Assembly: GCF_021483235.1 (NCBI RefSeq) | Contig: NZ_JAKEEC010000003.1 | Location: forward strand, 63,326 to 127,325 | Length of the DNA stretch: 64,000 bases | Origin: Arthrobacter alkaliphilus | Lineage (GTDB): Bacteria; Actinomycetota; Actinomycetes; Actinomycetales; Micrococcaceae | Reading direction: 5' to 3' | Shown: piece by piece, positions 10,280 to 18,636 of the stretch | How positions within the stretch are numbered: position 1 is the first letter of the stretch | Layout of the letters: the number at the start of each line of letters is the position of its first letter | The notes under the pieces: model-generated | Databases searched by the model: none | The model's input: only the letters and a program-made list of their open reading frames with translations | What the model was told of the DNA's origin: nothing | Position numbers and translations under genes: made by a program

Positions 10280-10381
10280 GGACATGTGCCTCCGTTACGG
10301 CAGAGCATGCGCCGCGTGGAGACCAAGGAATGCGCATGATGCCATTATGTCCAGCGCTGCGGACCAAGGCGGGGCATGTCC
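10280..10381. repeat. array of GGACATGTCC-like palindromes (5' side of the DUF559 gene)
   Basis: Copies start at 10280 (GGACATGTGC), 10303, 10332, 10343 and 10372 (GGGCATGTCC), with intervals 23, 29, 11 and 29. The 29-11-29 core matches the array at 9192-9261, and the central pair (CAT-ATGCCA-TATGTCC) is nearly the same in both. It lies between the DUF559 gene start and the MFS gene stop. Confidence 0.83.
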
Positions 10382-10390
10382 CGAGGGAGG

Positions 10391-11728
10391 TCAGGCACCC
10401 TGCACGGCGTCCGGCAGCCGGCGCATTCCCCGCAGCGGTGAGAACAACACTGGTGCAACGAAAACCATGCTTCCGCCCACGCCGATCCAGAGTGTTGGGA
10501 CCAGCCCGATGTTCTCGGCCAGGAGACCCGAGGCAAGGGCTGCGATCGGCATGACTCCCCACACCACGAAGCGGATGGACGCATTCATCCGCCCCAGGAG
10601 CCGGGGCGGACACACCCGCTGCCGCATGCTCAGCTGCATGATGTTGTACACCAGCACTCCGAAGGCGAACCCGAACTCGGAGAAAACGAGCATCACGAGG
10701 GACATCCATCGTTCAGGAGCAAGCACGCACAACGGAACCAAGAGGAGGAAAAGCGCGCTGATCATCGACGCGACAGGAATAACCGTCCCCTCGCCGATCC
10801 ACGCCGCGATCTTGGGCGCGGCAACGGCGCCGATCAGTCCGCCCACAGCACCGACCGACATAATGAGGCCCATGCCCTCCGGTCCGAGTTCAAGTTCACG
10901 AAGCACCAAGACCGGTATCAAGGTGGAGGCGAGTGTCGTGAAGAAGTTGACCCCGCCCGTGCAGGCCACAATCCTGCTGATCAAAGGATGCCTGACCACG
11001 AAGACCAGTCCCTCCTTGATCTCGCTGGCGAGCGGCTGCCGATCCTTCGCGGGCACGGGCAGTTCCGCGTCGCGCGTCCTAAGCAGGAAGATGGCCGACA
11101 GCAAGTATCCGGCCGCCTCCCCGACGAACAGCACGGGGGCGGACACAATCGCCAGCAAGCCACCGCCTGCGGCAGGACCGCCGATCCGAGCGATTTGGGA
11201 AGTAGCCTCGAGCTTGGAGTTGGCCTGCGAGACTTTCACGGCGTCCACGAGGACGGGTACGTAGCTCTGGTAGGAAACGTCGAAGAACACCGTCGCGGCC
11301 CCGACGACGGCGGCCACTGCGTAAAGGTGCCAGATCTGGAGGAGGCCGGCCCACCAGAGGATGGGCACAGTTGCCATCGCCGCGGTGCGGACCAAGTCAG
11401 CCACAATCATGGTGCGGCGCTTGAGCCAGCGGTCGACCCATGCTCCTGCGGGCAAACCGATCAGCAGGAAGGCCGCGAGGCCGGCGGCATTGAGGGCGCC
11501 GACTTCGAACTCACTCGCACCGAGCAAAGTCACCGCGAGGACGGGAAACGCCAGTTGCCCCAGTTGCGCTCCGAGCTGGCTGACGGCCTGCCCTGACCAG
11601 AAGGTGATGAAGTTTCTGTCCCGCCACAGCGAGGCAGCCGGCCGGGTTGTGTCAGTTTGCGCGGCATTGCGGGTGGTTCCGGCGTTCACCCGCCCAGTCT
11701 CGTTCAGTGATTGGTATATGTCAATCAC
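10391..11728 (-). CDS. MFS transporter
   Basis: This 445-residue major facilitator protein has about 12 hydrophobic segments and the loop motif GAWVDRWLKRRTMI after TM2, typical of drug or siderophore exporters of the MFS_3/Enterobactin-S type. The frame opens at a GTG at 11728, but that start overlaps an 8-bp-arm dyad; a GTG at 11689 just before NAGTTRNA is an alternative start that would leave the dyad in the leader. It is divergent from an HTH regulator gene, which probably controls it. The substrate is unknown. Confidence 0.83.
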   Translation of the reverse strand: MIDIYQSLNETGRVNAGTTRNAAQTDTTRPAASLWRDRNFITFWSGQAVSQLGAQLGQLAFPVLAVTLLGASEFEVGALNAAGLAAFLLIGLPAGAWVDRWLKRRTMIVADLVRTAAMATVPILWWAGLLQIWHLYAVAAVVGAATVFFDVSYQSYVPVLVDAVKVSQANSKLEATSQIARIGGPAAGGGLLAIVSAPVLFVGEAAGYLLSAIFLLRTRDAELPVPAKDRQPLASEIKEGLVFVVRHPLISRIVACTGGVNFFTTLASTLIPVLVLRELELGPEGMGLIMSVGAVGGLIGAVAAPKIAAWIGEGTVIPVASMISALFLLLVPLCVLAPERWMSLVMLVFSEFGFAFGVLVYNIMQLSMRQRVCPPRLLGRMNASIRFVVWGVMPIAALASGLLAENIGLVPTLWIGVGGSMVFVAPVLFSPLRGMRRLPDAVQGA

Positions 11729-11729
11729 T
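11706..11729. promoter_or_regulatory. probable operator between MFS gene and HTH regulator
   Basis: A perfect dyad AGTGATTG-N8-CAATCACT spans 11706-11729, with an AT-rich centre GTATATGT, 23 bp before the regulator start. Position and symmetry fit a dimeric winged-helix repressor site acting on both divergent genes. Confidence 0.6.
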
Positions 11730-11752
11730 CATAGCTGGCTACACTGGCCACC

Positions 11753-12259
11753 ATGAAGGAAGACGCGCGGGAGAACGGTGACCTGGTGGCCAAGGGCCGC
11801 GCGTTGAGTTCCCCCCTGCGCCTGAGGATTCTCCGGCTCTGCCTGCACCAAGCGCGCACCAACAAGGAGATTGCGGGGCTGCTGGAGATCAACCCGGCGT
11901 CGAGCCTGCACCATGTGCGGACCTTGGTGCGCACGGGTTTCCTCGAAGCCCAGGAAGGCCGGAAGGGAAAGCGCGGCGCCAAAGAGGTGCCGTATCTCGC
12001 GACCCGCACCTCGTGGAGCACCCCCGTCGACGGGATTTCCCCGGTCCTGATCGAAACATTCGTCCAGGAAACGCGCCGGCTCGCACCCGAGGACATCGAC
12101 GTCTGGCGGCTCGGGGTCAAGTTCAACACCGCACGGCAGCAGGAAATGATGGACAAACTGCGCGCCGTCGTCGAGGAATACATGCACCTTCCGGCGGACG
12201 ACGACGGCGAGGCCACCTCGCTCCTGATCGCCCACCACCGGGACCCAACCGCCGATTAG
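11753..12259 (+). CDS. ArsR-like winged-helix transcriptional regulator
   Basis: This 168-residue protein has an N-terminal winged helix (residues about 10-75) with LSSPLRLRILRLCL, TNKEIAGLLEINPASSLHHVRTLVRTGFL and a basic wing EGRKGKRGAKEV, typical of ArsR/HTH_20 regulators. The C-terminal part is a helical domain with many acidic residues. It is divergent from the MFS gene with a shared dyad, so local repression of the exporter is the simplest reading. It has no evident cysteine metal site. Confidence 0.8.
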   Translation: MKEDARENGDLVAKGRALSSPLRLRILRLCLHQARTNKEIAGLLEINPASSLHHVRTLVRTGFLEAQEGRKGKRGAKEVPYLATRTSWSTPVDGISPVLIETFVQETRRLAPEDIDVWRLGVKFNTARQQEMMDKLRAVVEEYMHLPADDDGEATSLLIAHHRDPTAD

Positions 12260-12640
12260 CTATCCGCGCGGAGGACGCCGGTAGCGCCGGCACCACAAGA
12301 GCACCACGACAGTGATGCCCGCGGTTCCGAAGACCCACACATTACCGGGCACATCCGCGACGATCAGCTGCTTGCCCGGTCCCCCCGTGGACAACAGTCC
12401 GATGGTGGCGTAACAGACAATGCCCGCTACCGCCGTCGGGAGCAACGACCGCGACCACGCACCCAGCAGGAGCTGCAGCGACGCGAGCAGGAGCAACGCG
12501 GCCGCAGGACCCCAGTGGACGTCGACGCCGGCAACGAAGAACGCCTGCCGGTGCAGCGCGGTGCCTGCGAGGGCAGCAAAAAGAGCCACCGGAACAGCGG
12601 CGGCAATGCCGCGTACTGCTCCGGTGGCTCCCTTGGTCAA
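12260..12640 (-). CDS. hypothetical membrane protein, 126 aa
   Basis: There are four predicted membrane helices (around residues 10-28, 44-62, 67-85 and 100-118) and a basic C-terminus CRRYRRPPRG. I do not recognise a functional family. It lies 43 bp after typA on the same strand and is probably co-transcribed; its stop abuts the convergent regulator gene with no gap. Confidence 0.6.
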   Translation of the reverse strand: MTKGATGAVRGIAAAVPVALFAALAGTALHRQAFFVAGVDVHWGPAAALLLLASLQLLLGAWSRSLLPTAVAGIVCYATIGLLSTGGPGKQLIVADVPGNVWVFGTAGITVVVLLWCRRYRRPPRG

Positions 12641-12683
12641 TGCGTCAGTCCGTTCTGCGCGTCAATACCCGATCTGCGCAGGA

Positions 12684-14612
12684 TCAGACTTTGGCGCGTG
12701 CCCGGCTCGCCTTGGCACGCTCGTTGGCGTCAAGGATCACCTTGCGGATACGGATGTCTTCCGGCGTGACCTCGACGCACTCGTCTTCGCGGGCGAATTC
12801 GAGGGACTCTTCGAGGGTCAGTTCGCGCGGCGGGGTCAGGTTCTCGAAGGAGTCCGAGGAAGCTGCACGCATGTTGGTGAGCTTCTTTTCCTTCGTGATG
12901 TTGACGTCCATGTCGTCCGCGCGGGAGTTCTCGCCCACGATCATGCCTTCGTAGACCTCGGACGTGGGCTTCACGAAGAAGGAACCGCGTTCCTGCAGGT
13001 TGATCATCGCGAACGGGGTAACCACACCAGCGCGGTCGGCAACCATCGAACCGTTGGTGCGGTATTCGATGGGGCCTGCCCACGGCTCGTAGCCCTCGGA
13101 GATCGACGATGCGATGCCTGCACCGCGGGTGTCGGTGAGGAACTTGGTGCGGAAGCCGATCAGGCCACGGGCAGGAACGATGAATTCCATGCGGCACCAG
13201 CCGGTTCCGTGGTTGGCCATGTTGGTCATGCGGCCCTTGCGGGCGGCCATGAGCTGCGTGACCGCGCCGAGGTACTCTTCGGGAACGTCGATGGTCATGT
13301 GTTCCATCGGCTCGTGGATCTTGCCGTCGATGGTCCGGGTGACAACCTGCGGCTTGCCGACCGTCAGCTCGAATCCTTCGCGTCGCATCTGCTCCACGAG
13401 GATGGCCAGCGCGAGCTCGCCGCGGCCCTGGACTTCCCAAGCATCCGGACGTTCGGTGGGCAGGACCTTGATGGAGACGTTACCGATCAGTTCCTTGTCC
13501 AGGCGGTCCTTCACCTGGCGCGCCGTCACCTTGGCGCCCTTGACCTTGCCGGCCAGCGGGGAGGTGTTGATACCGATGGTCATCGAGATCGCCGGGTCAT
13601 CCACCGTGATGAGCGGGAGCGGCTGCGGGTTCTCGGCGTCGGTCAGAGTCTCACCAATGGTGATTTCCTCGATACCGGCAACAGCCACGATCTCGCCCGG
13701 ACCGGCGGACTCCGCGGGTACGCGGTCGAGGGCCTTGGTGGCCAGGAGTTCGGTGATCTTGACGTTCTTCAGTTCGCCGTTGGCACGCGCCCAAGCCACG
13801 GTCTGGCCCTTGCGAAGGGTGCCGTTGTAGATGCGCAACAAGGCGAGTCGGCCGAGGAACGGGGAAGCGTCCAAGTTGGTGACGTGCGCCTGCAGGACGC
13901 CCTCGGGGTTGTAGGTCGGAGCCGGGATGTGCTCGATGATCGCCTTGAAGAGGGGTTCGAGGTCCTCGTTGTCCGGTGCGGTGCCATCGGCAGGCTGCTC
14001 AAGCGACGCGCGGCCGACTTTGGCGGCGGCGTAGACGACGGGCACTTCGAGGACCTTGTCGAGGTCCAGGTCAGGAACTTCGTCAGCAAGGTCGGAGGCC
14101 AGGCCGAGGAGCAGGTCCATGGACTCGTGGACAACCTCTTCGATGCGGGCGTCGGGGCGGTCGGTCTTGTTGACCAGCAGGATGACAGGCAGGTGCGCAG
14201 CAAGGGCCTTGCGGAGCACGAAGCGGGTCTGCGGAAGCGGACCTTCGGAAGCGTCGACCAGGAGGACCACGCCGTCAACCATGGACAGGCCGCGCTCCAC
14301 CTCGCCGCCGAAGTCGGCGTGGCCGGGGGTGTCGATCACGTTGATGGTGATGGTCTCGCCATTGGACGACGGGCCGTTGTAGGCAACCGTGGTGTTCTTG
14401 GCGAGGATGGTGATGCCCTTTTCGCGCTCCAGGTCACCGGAGTCCATGACGCGGTCTTCCAGGTGGTTGTGCTCGGCAAAGGAGTTGGTCTGCTTGAGCA
14501 TGGCGTCGACCAGCGTGGTCTTGCCGTGGTCAACGTGGGCCACAATCGCGACGTTGCGCAGATCACTGCGCGATGCAGTGGCCGCGGCGGTGTTGGTGGT
14601 GGTTTCAGACAT
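12684..14612 (-). CDS. typA: ribosome-associated GTPase TypA/BipA
   Basis: This 642-residue translational GTPase assists 50S subunit assembly and stress adaptation. The G motifs are visible: AHVDHGKTT (G1), [10 protein letters not shown] (G3) and NKTDRPDA (G4). EF-G-like domains III and V follow, then the BipA-specific C-terminal domain with [20 protein letters not shown]. Length is slightly above E. coli BipA because of an alanine/serine-rich N-terminus. It is probably followed in the transcript by a small membrane protein gene. Confidence 0.95.
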   Translation of the reverse strand: MSETTTNTAAATASRSDLRNVAIVAHVDHGKTTLVDAMLKQTNSFAEHNHLEDRVMDSGDLEREKGITILAKNTTVAYNGPSSNGETITINVIDTPGHADFGGEVERGLSMVDGVVLLVDASEGPLPQTRFVLRKALAAHLPVILLVNKTDRPDARIEEVVHESMDLLLGLASDLADEVPDLDLDKVLEVPVVYAAAKVGRASLEQPADGTAPDNEDLEPLFKAIIEHIPAPTYNPEGVLQAHVTNLDASPFLGRLALLRIYNGTLRKGQTVAWARANGELKNVKITELLATKALDRVPAESAGPGEIVAVAGIEEITIGETLTDAENPQPLPLITVDDPAISMTIGINTSPLAGKVKGAKVTARQVKDRLDKELIGNVSIKVLPTERPDAWEVQGRGELALAILVEQMRREGFELTVGKPQVVTRTIDGKIHEPMEHMTIDVPEEYLGAVTQLMAARKGRMTNMANHGTGWCRMEFIVPARGLIGFRTKFLTDTRGAGIASSISEGYEPWAGPIEYRTNGSMVADRAGVVTPFAMINLQERGSFFVKPTSEVYEGMIVGENSRADDMDVNITKEKKLTNMRAASSDSFENLTPPRELTLEESLEFAREDECVEVTPEDIRIRKVILDANERAKASRARAKV

Positions 14613-14820
14613 GCGTAATGGCTCGATTCAGTGGTGAAGTCAGCTGTTGTATCGCGACATTTCCAACCGGAACGCACGACGGATTAGACCCTTTGACACA
14701 GGGCGCCTCTATAGAGTCTAAACGCTGTGGTATTTGTTGGCCTAAAAATCACCCTCAAGGCAGCGAAACTGTGCCCTTCATCACAACCGTAGGCACGGCC
14801 GGCAGGCGCGGAAACAGCAG

Positions 14821-14862
14821 AAGAGCCGGGACCACTTCCCCTCACGGAGATGGTCCCGGCTC
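14821..14862 (-). terminator. terminator of the first peptide ABC operon
   Basis: Perfect 13-bp arms lie at 14821-14833 and 14850-14862 with a 16-base loop, 44 bp beyond the ATP-binding protein gene. The rest of 14613-14905 holds no gene, only the typA leader. Confidence 0.75.
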
Positions 14863-14905
14863 TCCTGCTCGCTTCGCTGGACTCAGCAGACGGGCGCCTG
14901 GCCCG

Positions 14906-16618
14906 TCAGGCCACCGCGGGCGGCAGCATGAGGCTGGCACCGGGGATTGCGTTGAGCAGGGCCTTGGTGTAGTCCTGCTGCGGCGCATCGAAGACGTCGT
15001 CCGTGCTGCCCGTTTCCACGAGCTTGCCCTTCTGCATCACGCAGACATGGTCCGCGATCTGCCGCACGACGGCGAGGTCGTGCGTGATGAACAGGTACGT
15101 CAGTCCAAGATTGGACTGCAGCTCGGCCAGAAGGTTCAGGACCTGGGCCTGAACCAAGACGTCCAGGGCGGAAACCGCTTCGTCGCAGATGATCACTTCG
15201 GGGTCCAAAGCCAACGCCCGGGCAATCGCCACGCGCTGCCTTTGGCCACCCGAGAGCTCGTTCGGGTACCGCTGCATGGTGGATTGCGGCAGCGCCACCT
15301 GGTCCAGCAGTTCCCGGACCTTCTTCTCGCGGCTGGCCTTGTCACCGATCTTGTGGGTCCGGAGCGGTTCCTCGATGGTCCTGAAGATGTTGTACATCGG
15401 ATCGAGGGAACCGTACGGGTCCTGGAAAATCGGCTGGACCCGGCGACGGAACTTGAAGATTTCCCGGCTGTTCAATGTGGAGGTGTCCACACCGTCGAAC
15501 ACGATCCGGCCCGACGTCGGTGCGAGCAGGTTGAGGACCATCTGCGCCACGGTGGACTTGCCGGAGCCCGACTCACCCACGATCGCCGTCGTCGTCCCGC
15601 GTTTGACGTTGAAGGAGACGTTGTCCACGGCAGTGAAGTCGGCTGCCTTGCCCACTCCGGAGCGCAGTTTGAAGACCTTGGTGAGGCCCTCTACCTTCAG
15701 GACGTCGTCCGGCAGCGCCTTTTCTTCCACGGCCTCGGTGGGCGCGAGGAGTTCTTCCGTCTGGATTCCTTCAGCCTTCGCAGCCTGGATCCGCCGGGAA
15801 GCAAGCGACGGCGCCGAGGCCACCAACCGCTGGGTGTAGGGGTGTTGCGGGTTGCGGAGCAGCTCGAGGGAAGGACCAGCCTCCACCACGTTTCCGCGGT
15901 ACATGACCACTACCTTGTCGGCACGTTCAGCAGCGAGGCCAAGATCGTGCGTAATAAGCAGGACCGCGGTGCCGAGCTCCGTCGTCATGGTGTCGAGGTG
16001 ATCCAGGATCTGCCGCTGTACCGTTACGTCGAGGGCCGACGTCGGCTCGTCGGCGATCAGGAGCCGCGGCTGGCAGGACAGGCCGATGGCGATCAGGGCA
16101 CGCTGGCGCATGCCGCCGGAGAATTCGTGCGGGTACTGCTTGGCGCGGCGTGCGGAGTCCGGCAAGCCGGCCTCCCCGAGTACGCGGGCGACGTCGGCAG
16201 GAGCGTTGGGCTTGCCGTTGGCACGCAGTGTCTCGCGGACCTGGTAGCCGATCTTCCACACCGGGTTGAGGTTGGACATCGGGTCCTGCGGGACCATGCC
16301 GATCGTGTTGCCGCGCAACTCGATCATCCGCCGCTCCGGAGCGTGGGAGATGTCTTCGCCGTCGAGCAGGATCTGCCCGCCGGAAACCCTGCCGTTCGCC
16401 GGCAGGAGTCCAATGGCGGCGAGCGCCGTCGTCGACTTCCCGGAACCGGACTCCCCCACAATGGCGACGGTCTCGCCGGGCATGATGGTCAGGTGGGCGT
16501 TCTTGACGGCTTGGAATTCGCCGTTCGCCGTCTGGAAGGAGATGGCGAGGTCCCGGATTTCCAAGAGCGGACGCTCTTCGCTTCCGGCTTCGTCGATGGT
16601 GACGTTGGATGTTGTCAT
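14906..16618 (-). CDS. dipeptide/oligopeptide ABC transporter ATP-binding protein (two fused ATPase domains)
   Basis: This 570-residue protein fuses the two ATPase subunits that are separate DppD and DppF in E. coli. Each half has a Walker A GESGSGKS (first at residues 55-62, second in the second half), a signature (LSGGQ-type: FSGGMRQRALIA and LSGGQRQRVAIA) and a Walker B (LLIADEPTSALD, VIICDEAVSALD). The ATG at 16618 has AAGGAGG seven bases upstream. It is the last gene of a four-gene operon with two permeases and a lipoprotein, powering peptide uptake at the membrane. Confidence 0.9.
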   Translation of the reverse strand: MTTSNVTIDEAGSEERPLLEIRDLAISFQTANGEFQAVKNAHLTIMPGETVAIVGESGSGKSTTALAAIGLLPANGRVSGGQILLDGEDISHAPERRMIELRGNTIGMVPQDPMSNLNPVWKIGYQVRETLRANGKPNAPADVARVLGEAGLPDSARRAKQYPHEFSGGMRQRALIAIGLSCQPRLLIADEPTSALDVTVQRQILDHLDTMTTELGTAVLLITHDLGLAAERADKVVVMYRGNVVEAGPSLELLRNPQHPYTQRLVASAPSLASRRIQAAKAEGIQTEELLAPTEAVEEKALPDDVLKVEGLTKVFKLRSGVGKAADFTAVDNVSFNVKRGTTTAIVGESGSGKSTVAQMVLNLLAPTSGRIVFDGVDTSTLNSREIFKFRRRVQPIFQDPYGSLDPMYNIFRTIEEPLRTHKIGDKASREKKVRELLDQVALPQSTMQRYPNELSGGQRQRVAIARALALDPEVIICDEAVSALDVLVQAQVLNLLAELQSNLGLTYLFITHDLAVVRQIADHVCVMQKGKLVETGSTDDVFDAPQQDYTKALLNAIPGASLMLPPAVA

Positions 16619-16629
16619 GGTTGCCTCCT

Positions 16630-17580
16630 TCATCGCTTGCGGCTCTTGGGGTCAAGGGCGTCACGCAGCGCGTCGCCAAGCATGATGAAGCTCAGGACTG
16701 TGATGGACAGTGCGGTTGCGGGGAACAACAGCACCTCGGGGTTGGTGCGCAACGTGTCCTTCGCTGCGGAAATGTCGTTGCCCCAGGACATGATGCTGCC
16801 GGGCAGCCCAATACCAAGGAACGACAGCGTTGCTTCCGTCACGATGAAGACGCCGAGTTCCATCGTGGCCAGGACGATGATCGGCGCGAGCGCGTTCGGA
16901 ATAACGTGCCGGACCAGCGTGCCCATCCTGGAGACGCCGAGCGAGCGGGCCGCGGTGACGAAATCCGCGTTGCGGACCTCGATCACGGCACCACGCGTGA
17001 TACGCGCCATTTGCGGCCAGCCGAGCATCACGATGACCATGACCACCGTGAAGACGCTCTTGTTCTCGCGGAAGAAGGGCAGCTGGGTAACCACCAGGGC
17101 GCCAAGGACCAAAGGCAACGCGAAGAAGATGTCGCCGAGGCGGGCAATGATGGTGTCGACCCATCCGCCAAAGAAGCCTGCCAGCGCGCCGAGCGTGACG
17201 CCGATGATCAGGACGAAGAGGACGGACACGACGCCGACGGTCAGGGATGCCTGGGTCCCGTGGATGACGCGGGAGTAGATGTCGCAGCCTTGGAAGGTGA
17301 AGCCGAGGGGGTGGCCGGCCGAGGGACCCGCGAGGGAGTCGCTCAGCTGGCAGTTGTCGTTCGGCGCCGTCTGGGTGAACAGGCCTGGGAAGAACGCGAC
17401 GACGAGGAGCAGCAGGATCATGAGCGCCGAGATGATGAAGAGCGGCCGACGGCGGAGCTTCCGCCAGGCGTCCGCCCACAGGCTCAGCGGTGCCGCGTCG
17501 GCCTTGAGGGTGTCGGTCGCCAGCAGCGGTGTCTCGTCGATGGGGGCAACATAGTGCTCGATCTGACGGTTACTTTTCAT
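16630..17580 (-). CDS. peptide ABC transporter permease, DppC type
   Basis: This 316-residue inner-membrane protein has an N-terminal OppC-like segment, then about six helices and the coupling-loop EAA motif region (AARSLGVSRMGTLVRHVIPNALAPI). The start at 17580 (MKSNRQIEHY) has GAGGATCC upstream and overlaps the DppB gene end by 11 bp, so the two are translationally coupled. It forms the translocation pore with the adjacent DppB-type protein. Confidence 0.88.
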   Translation of the reverse strand: MKSNRQIEHYVAPIDETPLLATDTLKADAAPLSLWADAWRKLRRRPLFIISALMILLLLVVAFFPGLFTQTAPNDNCQLSDSLAGPSAGHPLGFTFQGCDIYSRVIHGTQASLTVGVVSVLFVLIIGVTLGALAGFFGGWVDTIIARLGDIFFALPLVLGALVVTQLPFFRENKSVFTVVMVIVMLGWPQMARITRGAVIEVRNADFVTAARSLGVSRMGTLVRHVIPNALAPIIVLATMELGVFIVTEATLSFLGIGLPGSIMSWGNDISAAKDTLRTNPEVLLFPATALSITVLSFIMLGDALRDALDPKSRKR

Positions 17581-18499
17581 AACGGATCCTCGGGTCAAGC
17601 CAGGCGTAAAGAAGGTCCACCAAAAGGTTGGCGGCAACGAAGACCAGTACCAGCACGCTCACAATCGCGACGACGGTGGGCCCTTCGCTGCGGATCACGG
17701 CCTGGTAGAGCTTCTGGCCGACGCCGGGCACGTTGAAAATGCCTTCAGTGACGATCGCGCCGCCCATCAAGCCACCCAGGTTCGCGCCCAGGTACGTGAC
17801 CACGGGAATCATGGAGTTCCGCAGGATGTGGGCCAGGACCACGCGGGGACGGGAGAGGCCCTTTGCGGTTGCGGTGCGGACGTAGTCGGCGTTCATGTTT
17901 TCAATGACCGAGGCGCGGGTCAGGCGCAGCACATAGGCGAATGACACGAGGCCGAGCACCGTGGCCGGAAGGATCAGGGTGCCCCAGTCGGCGTTGGCCC
18001 CGACGGTCGGCTTGGCCCAGCCGAGCTGAACGCCGACGACGAGCTGCAGCACGAAGCCCAGCACGAAGGTGGGGACGGCGATGACGACGAGCGAGGCCAC
18101 CAGCACCGTGGAGTCGAAGAGCTTCCCCTTGCGCAGGCCCGCTATCAGGCCGAAGGCCACGCCGAAGACGGCCTGGATGGCCAGGGCCTCAACGGCGAGC
18201 ATCGCGGTGACGGGGAAGATGCGACCAAGGGTGGCAGCGATGGGCTGGCCGGTGAAGTCTACGCCGAGGTTGAAGGTGAACAGGTTCTTCAGGAAGAGTC
18301 CGTATTGGACCCAGAACGGCTGGTCAAGGTTGTATTGCCGGCGCAGGGCGGCAATGACGGCCTCGCTGGGAGGCCGGTCGCCGAACAAGGCGCGGATGGG
18401 GTCTCCCGGGAGGGCAAAGACCATGAAGTACACAAGCAGGGTGGTTCCCAGGAAGACCGGGATGACCTGCAGCAAACGCCGGAGGATGTACTGGATCAC
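17570..18499 (-). CDS. peptide ABC transporter permease, DppB type
   Basis: This 309-residue permease starts with the family hallmark MIQYILRRLLQVIPVFLGTTLLVY, has about six membrane helices and the EAA-loop region TATAKGLSRPRVVLAHILRNSMIPV, and ends with AWLDPRIRYEK. Length is normal for DppB. It lies between the lipoprotein gene (with a hairpin in the gap) and the DppC-type gene. Confidence 0.88.
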   Translation of the reverse strand: MIQYILRRLLQVIPVFLGTTLLVYFMVFALPGDPIRALFGDRPPSEAVIAALRRQYNLDQPFWVQYGLFLKNLFTFNLGVDFTGQPIAATLGRIFPVTAMLAVEALAIQAVFGVAFGLIAGLRKGKLFDSTVLVASLVVIAVPTFVLGFVLQLVVGVQLGWAKPTVGANADWGTLILPATVLGLVSFAYVLRLTRASVIENMNADYVRTATAKGLSRPRVVLAHILRNSMIPVVTYLGANLGGLMGGAIVTEGIFNVPGVGQKLYQAVIRSEGPTVVAIVSVLVLVFVAANLLVDLLYAWLDPRIRYEK

Positions 18500-18573
18500 A
18501 GCAAGTTTTCCTGAGCGCTCTTGAAACTGAGGGGATTCATGTGGGGTAGCTTTCGTGCCGGATCAAGCGCACA

Positions 18574-18600
18574 GGGGGCCCGGTTTGCGGCCGGACCCCC
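18574..18600 (-). terminator. intra-operon hairpin after the lipoprotein gene
   Basis: Ten-bp arms at 18574-18583 and 18591-18600 pair with one mismatch. It lies between the substrate-binding lipoprotein gene and the permease gene, where a partial terminator or mRNA-stabilising stem is often used to make more binding protein than permease. Confidence 0.5.
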
Positions 18601-18636
18601 ATCGTGCACTAGCGAGCTTGGAACGAGTCCGGAGGA

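Noticed and set aside
12420..14618. Long plus-strand open frame (732 codons) opposite typA
   Set aside because: It is the antisense shadow of typA, whose GTPase motifs are complete. Its translation is low in known motifs and follows from high-GC codon use.
14690..14720. TTGACA with TATAGAG on the plus strand near 14693-14715 as a promoter
   Set aside because: It points away from typA and no plus-strand gene follows; the similar palindromic CTCTATAGAG could serve typA on the minus strand, but no good partner box was found.
14573..17278. Plus-strand open frame of 901 codons over the peptide transporter genes
   Set aside because: It is antisense to the ABC ATPase and permease genes, which have all expected motifs; long shadow frames are common at this G+C.
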